Positions 1-11,859 of a DNA stretch of 64,000 nucleotides are shown piece after piece (the first letter of the stretch is position 1; the number at the start of each line of letters is the position of its first letter). A model generated the notes under the pieces. That model saw nothing but the letters and a program-made list of their open reading frames with translations. It searched no databases and was not told the DNA's origin. Where the stretch lies: the NCBI GenBank assembly GCA_026214975.1, contig CM047810.1, positions 1,116,001 to 1,180,000 on the forward strand, written 5' to 3'. The position numbers and the translations under genes were made by a program. Source of the stretch: Gentiana macrophylla (Eukaryota > Streptophyta > Magnoliopsida > Gentianales > Gentianaceae).

Positions 1-929
1 CAGTTAGGCTCTCGGTTCTCTATCAAGGACCTTGGGCCCCTTTCGTATTTTTTGGGAGTTGAGGTCACTCATTCGACCCTTGGCTTATTACTTACACAGA
101 CCAGGTACACACGTGAGCTGCTTTCTCAGGTCCATATGGAGGATTCTAAAGCAGTTTCCACGCCTATGCCAGCTGATGCCTTTTCTGGTGATCCTATTGT
201 CTCTCCTCCTTATGCCGATCCGACTCAGTATCGGCAGGTTATGGGTGCCTTACAGTACTTATGCTTCACACGAGTTGATATTCAGTTTGCTGTTAATAAG
301 CTTTCCCAGTTTATGCATGCACCGACAGAGTATCATTGGATGCTTGTCAAACGTCTCTGCGCTAATTTACCGGCACTCCTACTATGGGTTTACTGATTAT
401 ATCGGGATTCTCCTTTGGCGTTACATGCTTTTTCGACTACGATTGGGTGAAACAGGATCTTTGGATATCACGACCTGCTTCTTCCGAGTATGTGCCCGGT
501 TACACTTCGCTTACGCTTATATTGTCTTCTTGGGCAAAACGCCATTTCATGGAGCTCCAAGAAGCAACACTCGCCTCGTTCTTCCACCGGTTTGAGTATC
601 GGTGTGTTCGCGGATACGGTTGCCGAAGTCGCCTGGTGACTTATCTTCTTGCGATCTTGGCTTTACGGTTACTTCCACGCCGCTTATTTTTGTGACAATT
701 TGGGAGCGCTTCGTCTCGCTGCCAACCGGTTTTTCACTCACGCACAAGCACGTGGCCATTGATTATCACTTCATTCGTGAGCATGTTGAGCGTGGTCTTG
801 TTCGTGTTGCTCGTGTTGCGGCTATGCACCAACCGGTGATGTTCTCACCAAGCCTTTGCCGCGTTATCCTTTTTCGCACTTGTTTCCAAGCTTGACTTCG
901 CTTCAACTCCGTCATTTGAGGGAGCGTAT
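1..929 (+). pseudogene. Ty1/copia polyprotein 3' end (RT C-terminus and RNase H), frameshifted
   Basis: The first 120 codons read as the end of a copia reverse transcriptase: the IKDLGPLSYFLGVEV motif, then STPMP and a YRQVMGALQYL block, which are typical of plant Ty1/copia pol. The frame then breaks near 350. RNase H motifs follow in shifting frames, including a SWSSKKQ-like block near 550 and a final IDYHFIREHVERGLVRV block near 755-815. In intact elements these motifs lie in one long polyprotein, so this copy needs several indels to have reached its present state. The element begins outside the window. It is a dead transposon and not a host gene. The family call is secure; the exact lineage is not. 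Confidence 0.85.
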
Positions 930-1048
930 TAGAATATATTATTTTACATTATTTGTCATTTACATTTATACCTTGTGAGTACTCTACTATATAAACTCAT
1001 TTATCACATAGCATTATTTCTTAATGACAATTATTTTGTTATTCATCA
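930..1048 (+). repeat. Probable 3' LTR of the copia relic
   Basis: A purine-rich tract (TTTGAGGGAGCG) sits right after the pol remnant, where a polypurine tract is expected. It is followed by TATTAGAATATA, which looks like a decayed TGTTAGAATATA LTR start. A TATA-like ACTATATAAAC lies near 986. The right edge is a guess, because the other LTR is outside the window. Confidence 0.4.
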
Positions 1049-2560
1049 AATCTATTAGATCCTCTGTCCAGTTTATTTTCTATTGTTTTCTTTACTAGGT
1101 TCATTTTGTTTCATTTTAATTGTAGTTTTTCAATTGTTAAGTGTAGGACATTTTTATTTTTTTCCTTATAATTCTAGTGATAATAATAATAACTGTGACA
1201 AATTTAGAACAATTGATTAGAAGCTAGACAAAGTCCGATTCCTGTGGATGACCTTGGTCGAGCCACTGCATTCTTAAACTTCAGACTTGGGTTAGGGGAC
1301 TGGATTATAAATTTAAAACTTAAAATTCCCAACAAGTAGTGTAACATTTTCCAAAGCATTCAAAGCAGTGTCTCATCTCTCCTCTCCTCAAACCCTGATC
1401 CACCAACATCATTCCCATTACTAGTGTAATCAGCTTCTTTACATCAAAGGAAAAACACAACAAAGCGTACGAAGAGAAACTTAAAAATAAGAAAGACCGT
1501 ACAACCCCTATCAATCAACTTCTTTAGAAACATTTCACTGCTGATAATACATCACCAAATGAGGGCATAATCCTTTTTTTTACACTTACAACAAAAGTAA
1601 CAGTGCAATTTTATTTTTTTACCAAAACAGTAAATATAAATCCACTGTGCATATATATAGTGGGACCCTTGTCGAAATATATAGTACCACCAGGAATACT
1701 AAACTTCTTAAAAGATGATCATAAGATTGCTGCAAAATCATGATACGACTTTACTTGGCATGATTTCCATAGATAACAAGAAAATCCCGGCCAGAAGAAG
1801 TGATTACCGCTCTAAGCCGTTCCCACAGAAACAGAGCGCATCAACAGTGTCTCCAGGGCACACTTGAATGTAGATATCATGAGCACAGATCGAGTGCGAA
1901 ATGATACAAAAATCAGATGCAAACTTCAGAACACTGTCAGTTTAGTAAGTGATACAAAAATCAGATAACAAAAATAAAAGTCAAAACTTGATAGATATGA
2001 TAGAGGCCACAACAAGTATCCCCAATAAATATGACAGACCCTTAAAAAAAAAGACACCACAACAAGTATCCCCAACATCCCGCTATGAAGAAAACGTTTT
2101 CATAATGTTGGCTAGTGGCAGTTTTGCAAAACTGTCACAAAAATGTTGGGTGGTGGGTGGTGGGTGGTGGAGTGGTGGGGGTGGGTGAAAGAATCACAAG
2201 TTCTCAATGTGGAACACTTTAACATTTTCTTCTATGTCCGTTTGCTTCAAAGATTTGGGACACTTGGTGGCGTTTTAATTATGATACTTCTTTGGATTGA
2301 CGATTTTTTCAACTTTTCACACCAGTGATTACTAATGATTATATTATATGGTGATCGAGACTCATATGAATGAATGAATGAATTATCAGTCCACGTACGT
2401 ACATGATCATCATCTTGATCGATCATCAGTACTGTAAAATTAATGTAAGTAAGAGTGTGACTTGTTCTGCCAACGCTAGCTCTTCGTATATAGGAAGTAC
2501 TAATTAAACGGGGATAATTGGACGACAATTTTGTCGTCTAGCCTTTTCCTTTTTTTTTTT
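1049..2560. other. Intergenic, no gene recognised
   Basis: AT-rich sequence with no ORF resembling a known protein. It contains a short local duplication (ACAACAAGTATCCCCAA near 2009 and 2060) and the G-rich tract listed separately. A long T-run lies at about 2544-2567. Confidence 0.6.
2148..2186 (+). other. G-rich tract, possible G-quadruplex
   Basis: Repeated GGGTGGT units followed by a run of five G and another GGG. Three GGG runs are separated by 4-base loops; the fourth is further away, so a three-tetrad quadruplex would need a longer loop. It may simply be a short simple repeat. Confidence 0.45.
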
Positions 2561-2893
2561 TTTTTATTAATTTTTTTCTTTGGTTTGGGTTCCCCAAAAC
2601 GACGTCGTATGATCTGTGATACCATGCCGTTTTGCACAGCAAACAACCCTACCAGACGTGGCCGTCCCGTTTGCCTCTGCGTGTACAATGAATGAGTCAT
2701 TCTGCCTACGTCCCCCTCTCATATCCACCACCGCTTTCTCATCTCCACCACCGCCCCTTTTTCCCTCTCACCGTCTTTCATGTTCATCCATATATTCTCA
2801 TATCCCATCAAGCGATCGATGCAGAAAACCCATTACTTTCTCTGCTTGATAGTCTCTTTATCGGTGGTATTCTTATCTATATCATCAGTTTCA

Positions 2894-4338
2894 ATGGCCG
2901 ATTATCAGAAGCAAAAGTCCACATAATATATACGGTTGATTTACATCTTCTTTTAATAATTTTAGGGTTTTTTTTAATGTAATAAATTATCTGTAAATTA
3001 GTGGCATTATTGATGATTTTGTGTTTTTTCTTTTGGTAAATGGGTTTTTGATTTTCTCTGGTGATTAAAGTGAGGAGGCTGCAAAGGAGTCCTTGTGGGT
3101 TCTCTGCTAAACTGACACCCGATTAGGTTTCTAAGATTTCAAGTAAGAGCTTAAATCCCCTTACTCCTTTTGTTTAATTTAGCACAAGTCTTAACCTGAT
3201 CCTTGTGCAAAAGTACTCATCAGAGGAGAGTATCATTTTTAAGATCGGCCCCTATCTTCTTTGTTTTCCTCTTGCAGATATGTGAGAATTGTTTTTTGCT
3301 CTTTAAATTTTTATTTCATGCTTTCATCTCCTTAAATAATCTACCCTATATACCTTCACTTGACAGTGTGAGTAGTATTATTGTTTGAAATGGAATAGAT
3401 GTGTTTTATTTTGCTTATTTTTTGTGAAATGTGTGGGGGAAAATGGAGTTTTTTTTTATTTTTATAGGATTGTGCTGGGAAGGCAAAAGCCTACTCCTGG
3501 GTCCAAGATGTTAGAGATGGAAACAGTGTTGTAGACCAGGTAATTAATGTAGTGAATACTTGTTCTGTTTGAGAATATGGTATATACTGCAATATTATAC
3601 TCATTCTCCCAGATACCATTTGGGGAGTAGTTGTATTCCTCGCGCAGATTAGTTCACATTTATTCATCATCACTCAAAGGTGAACCAAGAAGGAGAATGA
3701 GATTGCTATAAATTTCCTTCTCTGGATTCAAGATGGCTGGTAAGTGACTATAGAAGCTTTAAAATCCAGGCCAATGTTCATTTTAAAGTGCTTTTAACTT
3801 GAGTTGGTTGAAGCTGGTTTTCTCTATTTAAGGTGGTTTAACTTTAGTTGTGTCATCTTAGTTGATAAGGACGACCCATTTGATGCAAGAATTCATGTAT
3901 TGCAGTCTGCAGATTAAACTTAATAACAAAAAGAAGGTCCTCCCAATACGCGATCATGCGACATGAAAGAAAAGAAGATTTATTTATCAACTTGGGGACT
4001 TCAAGTATGTGGTTTTTGGTTACATGATTTTGAGCTTTAATCTCCATAATAAATGGTTACAAGATAGTCACTTATTTCTTTCCTTCTTTGCAGGTGTTGA
4101 GAGAATGCAGGCAGGTAATGACATTATCCTTTTCTTAGAATGTTGAACAAATGCTTGATGTTCTACAAATAAACAGGAAGGAAAGAAAGTGATAACAACT
4201 CTACAAGAAACACCCGAACTTGACAACTCTAAGAAGGAGAAAAGATCACATGAGGCCACAGAGTCCGGCCCAATGAAGAAGGTGAAGCTGGAATTCCCAG
4301 ATAAGGCACAACCAATGAAACCACACAACTCAGGATAA
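2894..4338 (+). CDS. Candidate small spliced gene, function unknown
   Basis: Several pieces look like exons, but I could not join them into one confident model. A CT-rich, leader-like stretch (about 2700-2890) precedes an ATG at 2894 that opens MADYQKQK. An open segment at about 3070-3125 reads VRRLQRSPCGFSAKLTP. A 72-base segment at 3468-3539 has an AG before it and GTAATT after it and reads in frame without a stop. A final segment, 4177-4338, follows an AG acceptor and encodes 53 residues rich in Lys and Glu, ending at TAA; it contains KKEKR and MKKVKLEF, which resemble nuclear localisation signals. I do not recognise the family. It could instead be a captured gene fragment, because a Helitron terminus lies 330 bases downstream. 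Coordinates span the outer candidate exons. Confidence 0.3.
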
Positions 4339-4664
4339 ACTCATCAGCCCAATGACAATCTTTTGCTATATGACAAAGCCTTAAGAATATATGACGTTCA
4401 GATTTTGTACAGCTTGACAACGAGAATCCCATAGCAGTCTCACTTTTGTATACATATATGTCAAACTGTTATATATATTACCAACAAGGATAAACGTCCA
4501 AGTAAATAGGCTTTGCGGGGTTTCAGCAGGTTCACCAAGGCTAAAATAATGTTGCCTATGCATGTAACGAATGATAAATATTACTTTTGGATTGTATATC
4601 ACAACTAATGCAGTCACGAAACCAAGTAGCTTACAAACTCGTAAATTTTTTAAGAAACAGGCAT

Positions 4665-4693
4665 ACCGTGCATAGCACGGTGCACCCTTCTAG
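4665..4693 (+). mobile_element. Helitron 3' terminus
   Basis: A 7-bp stem hairpin (ACCGTGC, loop ATA, GCACGGT) is followed 9 bases later by CTAG and then a T. A short hairpin about 10 bases before CTRR, with insertion before T, is the classic Helitron 3' end. The 5' TC end was not located, so the element's length, and whether it carries the candidate gene upstream, are open. Confidence 0.6.
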
Positions 4694-5051
4694 TTCCATA
4701 TAATTACTTCATCTTCCACTTAAATTAATTATTATTATTATTTTGCTATTCTAACCTTTTGTAAGCTGTAACACTCATGGGCATTAATTAAAAAACTCTT
4801 ACGTAAATGTTTTTTTGTCTTTTGTTTTGTATATGTTTCCTCCAATCCAGAGACCAGAGAGAGGGTTAGTCAATAAGATTTGTCATATCCAACCTAGTGG
4901 ACAATACTAATTAAACATCCTTAATTAGCTGCTTGAAATATTAATTCTTTGTTAAAAAATATTTTTTTTGAGGGAAATTCTTTGTTAATTAGTTGGTCCA
5001 TCTTCTGGATCATAATCAGAAAGAGAAAAGCCACCCACCATATATCAATCT
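4694..5051. other. Intergenic, promoter-side of the F-box pseudogene
   Basis: AT-rich. No gene or clear repeat was seen apart from short poly-T and poly-A runs. It would hold the promoter of the F-box locus if that locus were ever transcribed; I see no convincing TATA box placement. Confidence 0.4.
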
Positions 5052-6271
5052 ATGGAGAAGGAGAAGGAGGAGGAGGAGGAGGAGGAATACGAATACGAAT
5101 ACGATCATCATCATGGCTTATCTTTGTTACCTGAAAATTGCTTAGCTGAAATCATATCAAAGACCTCTAGCTGTCAAAGATGCTTGCAGTTCATCAGCAG
5201 TCTCCCTTGGATTTAAATCGGCTTCTGTTTGGGAAAAATTTCTACCTTGTGATTATCAAGATATCATCTCATCAACAACCCCCCCCTGACCACCCTCTTC
5301 ATTTCACCACCACCAAGAAGGAGCTTTTCTTTCTGCTATGTGACTCCAATATTCTACTCAATGATGGGGGCACACTGGTAATATATAATTGATGTGTGTG
5401 TGTGTGTGCGCTTTTATTTTATATTTTTACTAATGCTAAGTTTACCGAATTATTACGTTTGTTTGTTTGTTTGTTTTTTGAAGTGTTTTAATAAATGCAT
5501 GCATATGTTGAGTATTGAAATATGCATATGTTGAGCAGAGTCTCTGGTTATGTAAAAAAAGTGGGAAGAAATGTTATATGCTACGTGCTAGGGACCTATC
5601 AATTGCTTGGCAACATAACCCTTCCTATTGGATCTGGAAACCCTTTCCTCAATCAAGGTATGTTAATGTATACATATTAATATTGGTGAGCAGCTAGAGT
5701 CGTTTGACCTACAACTCAACTCTCAACTCAACTCAACTCAACCCTTTCCTCAATCAAGGTATGTTAAGGTATGTGACTCCAACTTCCGATCCATATATGT
5801 ATCATGTATAGTTATAGTAGCGCAATTATATACCATATATATATGGGGCATTAATAAATTAACTATAGGTAAACTTTTAATTGGCATATATATATATATA
5901 TATTGATGGCGATGCAAGCATGATTAATTACAGGTTTTCTGAGGTTGGAGAGTTGCTATATGTTTGGTGGCTTGATATCCGAGGGCAAGATTCAGACAAA
6001 GATTCTGTCTCCTAAGACCACTTACGCAGCTTATGTTGTTTATAAAGTACACCGTGATTCCTCTGGACTTGAAGCCGCTGCAATGTCCAGTGTGAAATAC
6101 AGAGGTGATGATGAAATTAATGCAGATGAACATGATCGAGTCCATTTGACGTTGCCAATGGAATATACAGACCCAGAAATGAGACGAATTATGATGCTTA
6201 AAGATGTTTGGTTAATGCTCAAACATATCTTTAAGGAGTCTGTGGATCCTCTATCTGCATTGATCGACTGA
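5052..6271 (+). pseudogene. F-box PP2-B (phloem protein 2-like) pseudogene
   Basis: F-box/PP2-B proteins are SCF ubiquitin-ligase adaptors with an N-terminal F-box and a lectin-like PP2 domain. After an acidic start (E/EYEYEYDHHH), LPENCLAEIISKTS matches the F-box start. One frame later DACSSSAVSLGFKSASVWEKFLP continues it, so an indel lies near 5175. A second frame change falls in the C-run near 5285, after which KKELFFLLCDSNILLNDGG continues the domain. Introns fit 5378-5538 and 5658-5933: exon 2 reads SLWLCKKSGKKCYMLRARDL, and exon 3 begins FSEVGELLYVWWLDIRG. A third shift near 5985 leads to GKIQTKILSPKTTYAAYVVY. Exon order is preserved, so this is a duplicated gene that decayed in place and not a processed copy. 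Three frame breaks make a working product very unlikely. Confidence 0.85.
5642..5769 (+). repeat. Short duplication of the exon 2 splice-donor region
   Basis: The CCCTTTCCTCAATCAAGGTA segment at the end of exon 2 recurs about 100 bases later, inside the intron (near 5742), followed by a further GGTATG. Between the copies is a short ACTCAACTCAA simple repeat. This creates a second potential donor site. Confidence 0.7.
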
Positions 6272-7035
6272 GCATCCTATCCTGCAGTAGTGATTCCTAC
6301 GTACGTTGTTGTGTAGTGAAAAATCCGCCATTTTTTTTGGACAGTAGTATATATAGTTAATATTTGTAAAAATCACCGAAAACGTAGAAACTGTTTGCAT
6401 TAGGGCCGGGGTACATCATGCTATTTTGGGGAAACAAATACCCCTTCAGGTTCGTTTGTGAATCTTAAGAAAAATCGCGTCTTTCTTGACGTGTTCAGCT
6501 AAATATATTGTTGATTATGCGTTTAATTTATAAAATAAATATATGTTCAATAATGATAATTATATATAGTGACTTAATGATTGGTATAATTATTTTATTT
6601 ATCTCACTCATACGTATTGAATCAAACTCGTCATTTACATTTTCATTCTTTTAAATATGATAAGCTCCCTTAAAATTATGATAAGTTTTTCATTTATAGT
6701 TATAAATCATGTATTTTATTGGGATCAAATGAAAATTTGTCTCACGTATCTTTTATATATGTAGATACTCTCTAAGTTCATTCAAACCTAAAAAACATCA
6801 TCAAAGAATAATGTGTCCGAAAAATTATGTAATGTTTTAATTGCGTATATTTTTATACTAACATTATATTACAACTGCAAATACTCTTTGTCAAATAATT
6901 TACTGTCAGTTAACTTTAATAATCATAAAGACATAGAATCATTAATTGGGTCATATGAGTATTGTTGAGTTCAAAAAAATCAAGGGTTTAGCAATAATCC
7001 CATATGGGGTGCAAATCTCTTTTATATACATGTTA
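6272..7035. other. Intergenic, no gene recognised
   Basis: Very AT-rich sequence between the F-box pseudogene and the gypsy relic. No ORF, hairpin element or tandem array was identified by eye. Confidence 0.5.
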
Positions 7036-8009
7036 GGCCAAAAAAATCCTCTCGATTCAACCACATTATAGGTTTGAGGCCGATTTGACATAAACTTGAT
7101 CTTACTTGGGTCAAGTGCACTTCATCCTCTTGTATGACATGGCCCATGTATACCACCTTGGTTTGTCCAAAAGAGCGTTTCAGCAATATAGCATAGTATT
7201 GGTTTCTTCTTCAAAACTTCCAGAACCAGTTTAAGATGTTGTGTACGTATGGGAAGCCATGTCAGGGTTGAAGATTATGATGTCACCAAAAAAATATCAA
7301 CACAAACTTCCTCAAGTAAGGTCTCAACGTCTCATTCGTACTTCTTAGGAATGTTGTCGGGGCTTTTGTGAGCCCAAATAACATCATTTTGAATTCAAAT
7401 TGGCCATACTGAGTTACAAAGGTGGTCTTCTTGACATCATCTTCATTCATCAAAATTTGATGGAATCCAGACCTCAAGTTTATTTTAGAAAATATTTTTG
7501 CACTCTCTAACTCATCCAATAATTCATCAATTAGGGGAATATGGTAGCCATCCGTGACAGTTAAGTCACCCAACCTTTTTTAATCCTCACAAAATCTCCA
7601 GGTTCATCTTTCTATTTCACAAAGAGAAAAGGTGATGAAATTGGACAATTATTGTGTTGTATAATCCCCCGTTGTAACATTTGATCTACCAACTGCTCAA
7701 TTTCATACTTCTGATAGTGAGCATGTCTACAAGGTTTTAGTTTCACAGGTTCAACATATTCATTCAAAGTGATGGGATGCTCATAGCCCTTCATTGGTGA
7801 AAATCCTTTGGAATTCGCAAACACCTCATGATATTCTTCTTCAATGGGAATAGGATTCAGAGCTTGTTCCTGTATCAAAGTGAGGCACCTTAAGAGTTCA
7901 TGGGTTTTCTCAAATTCATGGTAATGATTTTACAGCTTGTCATCTTAAGCTGAGTTTCTTCTGTGTAACTTCTTAGCTTTATTTGTTCTACCTCATTAGT
8001 GAAAACAAG

Positions 8010-8677
8010 TAGGGGTGTATATAGTCCAGTCCGGTCGGTTTTTTACGATTTTACGAATCGAATCAGTAATTCTGGTTTTGATATTTTCTCGAATCGAATC
8101 GAATTGGTCATTTTTTGAATTGGGTGAACCAATACTGATTCGGTTCGATTTGTTTTCGACGATATTTTATTTACCATAAAATTTTGATTTTTTTTTTCTA
8201 AAACTGAGACAAACACCATTATTGGCACCATAAGCCAGCGGGTGGTCGTTGTAACAACAATTTTAAAGGTTGCTTTCAGCCTTTCACGATCAAAGGATGA
8301 AGAATATTAGAAGAAGCAAGAACGGCCGGTGAGCTCAAACGGCGGTCATCGGCGGCTGGGAAGCATTTTAGGTTTAGGTTTAGGTAGAAACGGCAGAAGT
8401 ATAAGGTTTAGAAATTTAGGGTTGTGTGTGGGGGGTTTTTATAGTAGGAGCTAGTGAATAAATTAAATTATATAGATATAAAATTAAAAATGAAGTATAA
8501 CCGGTTCGGTTCGGATAATACCGGTTTTTAGGGATAAAACCGAAAACTGAATTGGATTTCCGGTTCGGTTTCTTCAATGAAAAAACCGATTGGAAAACCG
8601 CGGTTCATCATTTTCCGGTCCGGTTTAATCCGGTTCAGTCGGTCAGTCCAGTTTTCCAATTTCGTTGTACACCCCTA
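8010..8677. mobile_element. Non-autonomous hAT-like element inside the gypsy relic
   Basis: Both ends carry TAGGGGTGTA in inverted orientation (TACACCCCTA at 8668-8677). The flanks are a perfect 8-bp direct repeat, AAAACAAG, at 8002-8009 and 8678-8685. An 8-bp target duplication is typical of hAT transposases. The 668-bp interior has no transposase ORF but many CCGGTTCGGTT-like motifs near both ends. It splits the protease/RT region of the gypsy relic, so it inserted later. Confidence 0.85.
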
Positions 8678-9865
8678 AAAACAAGCTATTTGTCGAAGTC
8701 AAAGACCATGGGAGTGTACTTTTTCATTTAATCCACCCCTAATATCATGTCACAACCTTCAACTTGATCAATCTCACGTCTTGGTAGAACTTAACCCCTT
8801 TGCATGATCCATGGCAAGCAAGGACACTTAAATTCACTCATATTTTGTTTCCATCTACTATCGTGATTAACATAGGGTGAGTTGGTTATGTCACACACTG
8901 CACTTCATTGGCAGCTTACCGGTCTAAGAAAGTGTGAGATCCATCACTGTCTATGAGGATGGTAATTGCTTTTTTTCTTCAAGAGGCATGTAGTCTTAAT
9001 GGTGTTAGAGGTGACCTATCTATAAGGTGTACATGGATAACTAAGTAGTCTCAGATGATCTAGAATTCCATACCATATCCTATTTATCCACTGCAATCTC
9101 TCCCCAAACTTCATCATCCCCAGCTAATAGAACGTATGTGTTTCTGCTCGCACACATGACCGGGTGTGTATTTTCATCACATTTAAAACACAACCCCTTG
9201 GCCCTCTTCTCTCGTAACTCCTTATGAGTAATTGTCTTATATATCACTGTTTTATTCTCAAGGCATGGTATTTTATTAGTCACCTCAATGATGAATGAGG
9301 AGAACCTAGACTGGCCAGGGTTAGAGTAATTCTTCTGCTTATGCATGTCATTCAATGCCATTATAATAGATTCTTGGCATATGGCAGCATTCATGGAATT
9401 ATACATGTCCTTATGCATCATCAAACTCACCGTATACTAAATTTTCAGCTTAAGGCCTCTGATAATTCATTTGTCTCCGTAAACATATGATTCTGTAACT
9501 ACACAAAGCTTCTTAATGCCTCAAACTCTGATAGATATACCTTTACTGCAGTCTTTTGTCTTAGTAGATGGAATTCATCTACTGCTAGTCATAAAGACTT
9601 ACCTCCAAATCGTCTCATAACTTCTTCTCTCAGTAATGCCTAATTCATACTGGAAAACTTAATCTCGGATTTCAAAACCACACATCTGCTTTTCCTCGAA
9701 TATGCATTTCTATTAAACCGACTCTCTCATCATCCAAAACATCATGCATATGGAAGTATCTTTCACTATGATGTTTCCATTCCTTAGGCTATTCTACATC
9801 AATAGGGAGAAATCCACCAAAGGAACCTTAACTCCCGCCTCAAAATTCCCTTTTTTTTTATGGAA

Positions 9866-10254
9866 AATTAGGGATAAGGACACAATCTGAAATATTTTTA
9901 AGTAATGAGACAACTACATATTTTTTATAGGAGAAGGACAACTGCATAATTTTTATAGCGAGAAGGACAAACAATGAATCCGAAAATCGGTGAATCTCCC
10001 GAGTGAATCCCAAATCGGTGAATTTCGACGAGTGAATTTTGATGATGAATCCCGAAAATTAGTGAATTTCGACGATGAATTTTGAAAATTAGTGAATTTC
10101 GACGGTGAATTTAAATCGATGAATTTAAACAAAGGAATTTCGAACACAAGTGAATTTAAACAAATGAATAAATAGTTTTGTCCTTTATACAAAAGTTTCA
10201 AAAAACTGTCCTTCTACTCAATTGATGAAATATTTCTGTCCTTCTCCCTAATTC
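9866..10254. mobile_element. MITE-like insertion with short internal repeats
   Basis: The ends show AATTAGGGATAAGGACA and an inverted partner TGTCCTTCTCCCTAATT. The centre has several diverged copies of a GTGAATTTCGACGATGAAT unit. The flanking T-runs hide any target duplication, so the exact borders and superfamily are uncertain. It interrupts the gag region of the gypsy relic. Confidence 0.6.
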
Positions 10255-10667
10255 CCCCTTTTTTTTTATATCTTATTTGAAGTTAGCTTCATACGTATGT
10301 GACGTAGGTAGCAAGCCGTCATGAATTGATGGGTGAGTTCCAGTTTAATGAGATGACAACGAATGTGCTTGTGAAAATGTCTCACTCATACTATCAATCT
10401 TCTTTATCCACAATTGTAACATAGACGTCAGAGAATCCTTCTAAGCTTGCATGGTAGCTTGATTAGCAGCTCACAGACGACCGGAACAAGTCCATTTTAG
10501 AATGCACCGCATCAATTTTCAAATTACAGCCATGCACCTCCTCCATGCAAACATGAACATCTTTTTCTAACCTATTATAGTCCTTCCACAACTCATCCAT
10601 TGCCTTCAAACCTGTACTTTCAGCCATGGAGATTCCACAGGGGCAGGATATGGATCTAATACCAAAT

Positions 10668-11100
10668 GTTAGTAATGATCCTAGAGCATCACTATGGAAA
10701 TAGGATGATGCAATGACAATGCCATTGATGATAAACATCATTGAAATCAACATAAGTACCACTTTACTCTATTTGTAAATGGTAAACCATATGTGGGTAA
10801 GGCTGAAACATCTTCTAAAAATGTAACCACAGTATATGATGTATGCAAACAATATTTTACTATGGAACAAAGTGCATGTTTAGAAAAAGAATTCTACCAC
10901 GCAAATAATATTTAGGAGGAGAGAAATATATACATACCATTGTCAGTTGATGTGGCGGTCATTTGATAACAATGACATGATGTTGATGTCTTTTGGTTCT
11001 TGGTTGGATTGAAACTTGAATACAATTCGGTTCAGGATCAATTTCTTGGGGGCACCAAGTTGCTTACACCCCCTGAGGCATTCTTTAGGATTTTAGAGAG
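10668..11100 (-). repeat. Probable 5' LTR of the gypsy relic
   Basis: The sequence starts TGTTAG on the plus strand (CTAACA on the minus) directly next to the primer-like site, as an LTR end should. No second LTR survives to define the outer edge, so the right boundary is approximate. Confidence 0.4.
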
Positions 11101-11426
11101 TCACGTTCTACAATATGATGTTAATGGATGAAAGAGGTGAACAAAAAGGAGCTATGTTTGTGCCTTCAAATAGCAGAGGCAACAGTAGTGGCCGCATTTT
11201 ATGCGGTCAAATATGCTCCCATTGCAACCGAACGAACCATACGATGCATAATTTCGGCTAATGCTTGGTAAGCCTACATGCAAAGCATTTCATGCCCAAG
11301 CATTCTTTCAAACGAACATTACCTTCGAGTTAATTCAGATATCTAAAGAAAAGTATGTCAAAATCAAGAATCGATCAATGAGCTTAAGTCCTTCTCCACC
11401 TCATTATTGTTTTATGGATTAAAATA
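11101..11426. other. Unassigned sequence beside the gypsy LTR
   Basis: No coding potential was seen. It may be further LTR sequence of the gypsy element or unrelated flank. Confidence 0.35.
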
Positions 11427-11700
11427 CTACCTCCGTTCCAAAATATAAATCATTCTAGGAGTTTTCACGCAGATTAAAGAAGTGGTTGAATGTCATAAAT
11501 TTGAAGATTAATGTCTAAAATGCCCCCTTGACCATAATTAATGCAACATGAGTTAAGTAATGAAAAGTAGTTGGATTGATAATAAATTAGGGGTAAGATA
11601 TATAAAAGAGTAATAAATGTTGAATTGGTAATGTGGAATGACTTATATTGTGGGATAAATCTAAAAGTGTATGATGACTTATATTTTGGAACGGAGGTAG
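11427..11700. mobile_element. Stowaway-like MITE
   Basis: Terminal inverted repeats of about 22 bases start CTACCTCCGTTCC and end GGAACGGAGGTAG. The element is 274 bp, AT-rich, non-coding and flanked by TA on both sides (11425-11426, 11701-11702), the Tc1/mariner target. Diverged relatives lie at 47972-48244 and inside the palindrome arms. Confidence 0.9.
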
Positions 11701-11859
11701 TAATAGTTATAAGCATAAAAGTATGACATAGCAATTGCGTGTTTGAATTCCGAGAATGAAGTTTTCCGTTAAGATCCATCATGTTTGCAATTTCAAGTGC
11801 CTTATAGATGTTTGTAGTACTTGTTCATGCAAATGTGCTTCGTACTTTGCGGTTATTGA

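Larger units (their letters stand above)
7040..10666 (-). mobile_element. Ty3/gypsy retrotransposon relic (gag, protease, RT)
   Basis: Read on the minus strand from the right, the order is: a tRNA-primer-like site (TGGTATTAGATCC, 10652-10664); a short gag start MAESTGLKAMDELWKDYN from 10627; a gag CCHC knuckle CFKCDENTHPVMC near 9190; and RT. RT segments are 7878-7612 (HPITLNEYVEPVKLKP and EIEQLVDQMLQRGIIQ) and 7573-7283 (DGYHIPLIDELLDEL, then FSKINLRSGFHQI and KTTFVTQYGQFEF). These are diagnostic of gypsy RT. The YVDD-type catalytic site, RNase H and integrase are missing or unreadable, and the element stops near 7040. Two other elements are inserted in it (8010-8677 and about 9866-10254). 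It is inactive. Confidence 0.85.

Noticed and set aside
8043..8231. 62-codon ORF inside the hAT-like element as a transposase remnant
   Set aside because: No hAT domain motifs; the sequence is low-complexity and biased by GAATCGAATC repeats.
10463..10762. 99-codon ORF taken as a gene
   Set aside because: Its upstream half is LTR and primer-site sequence. Only the part from about 10627 is the start of gypsy gag.
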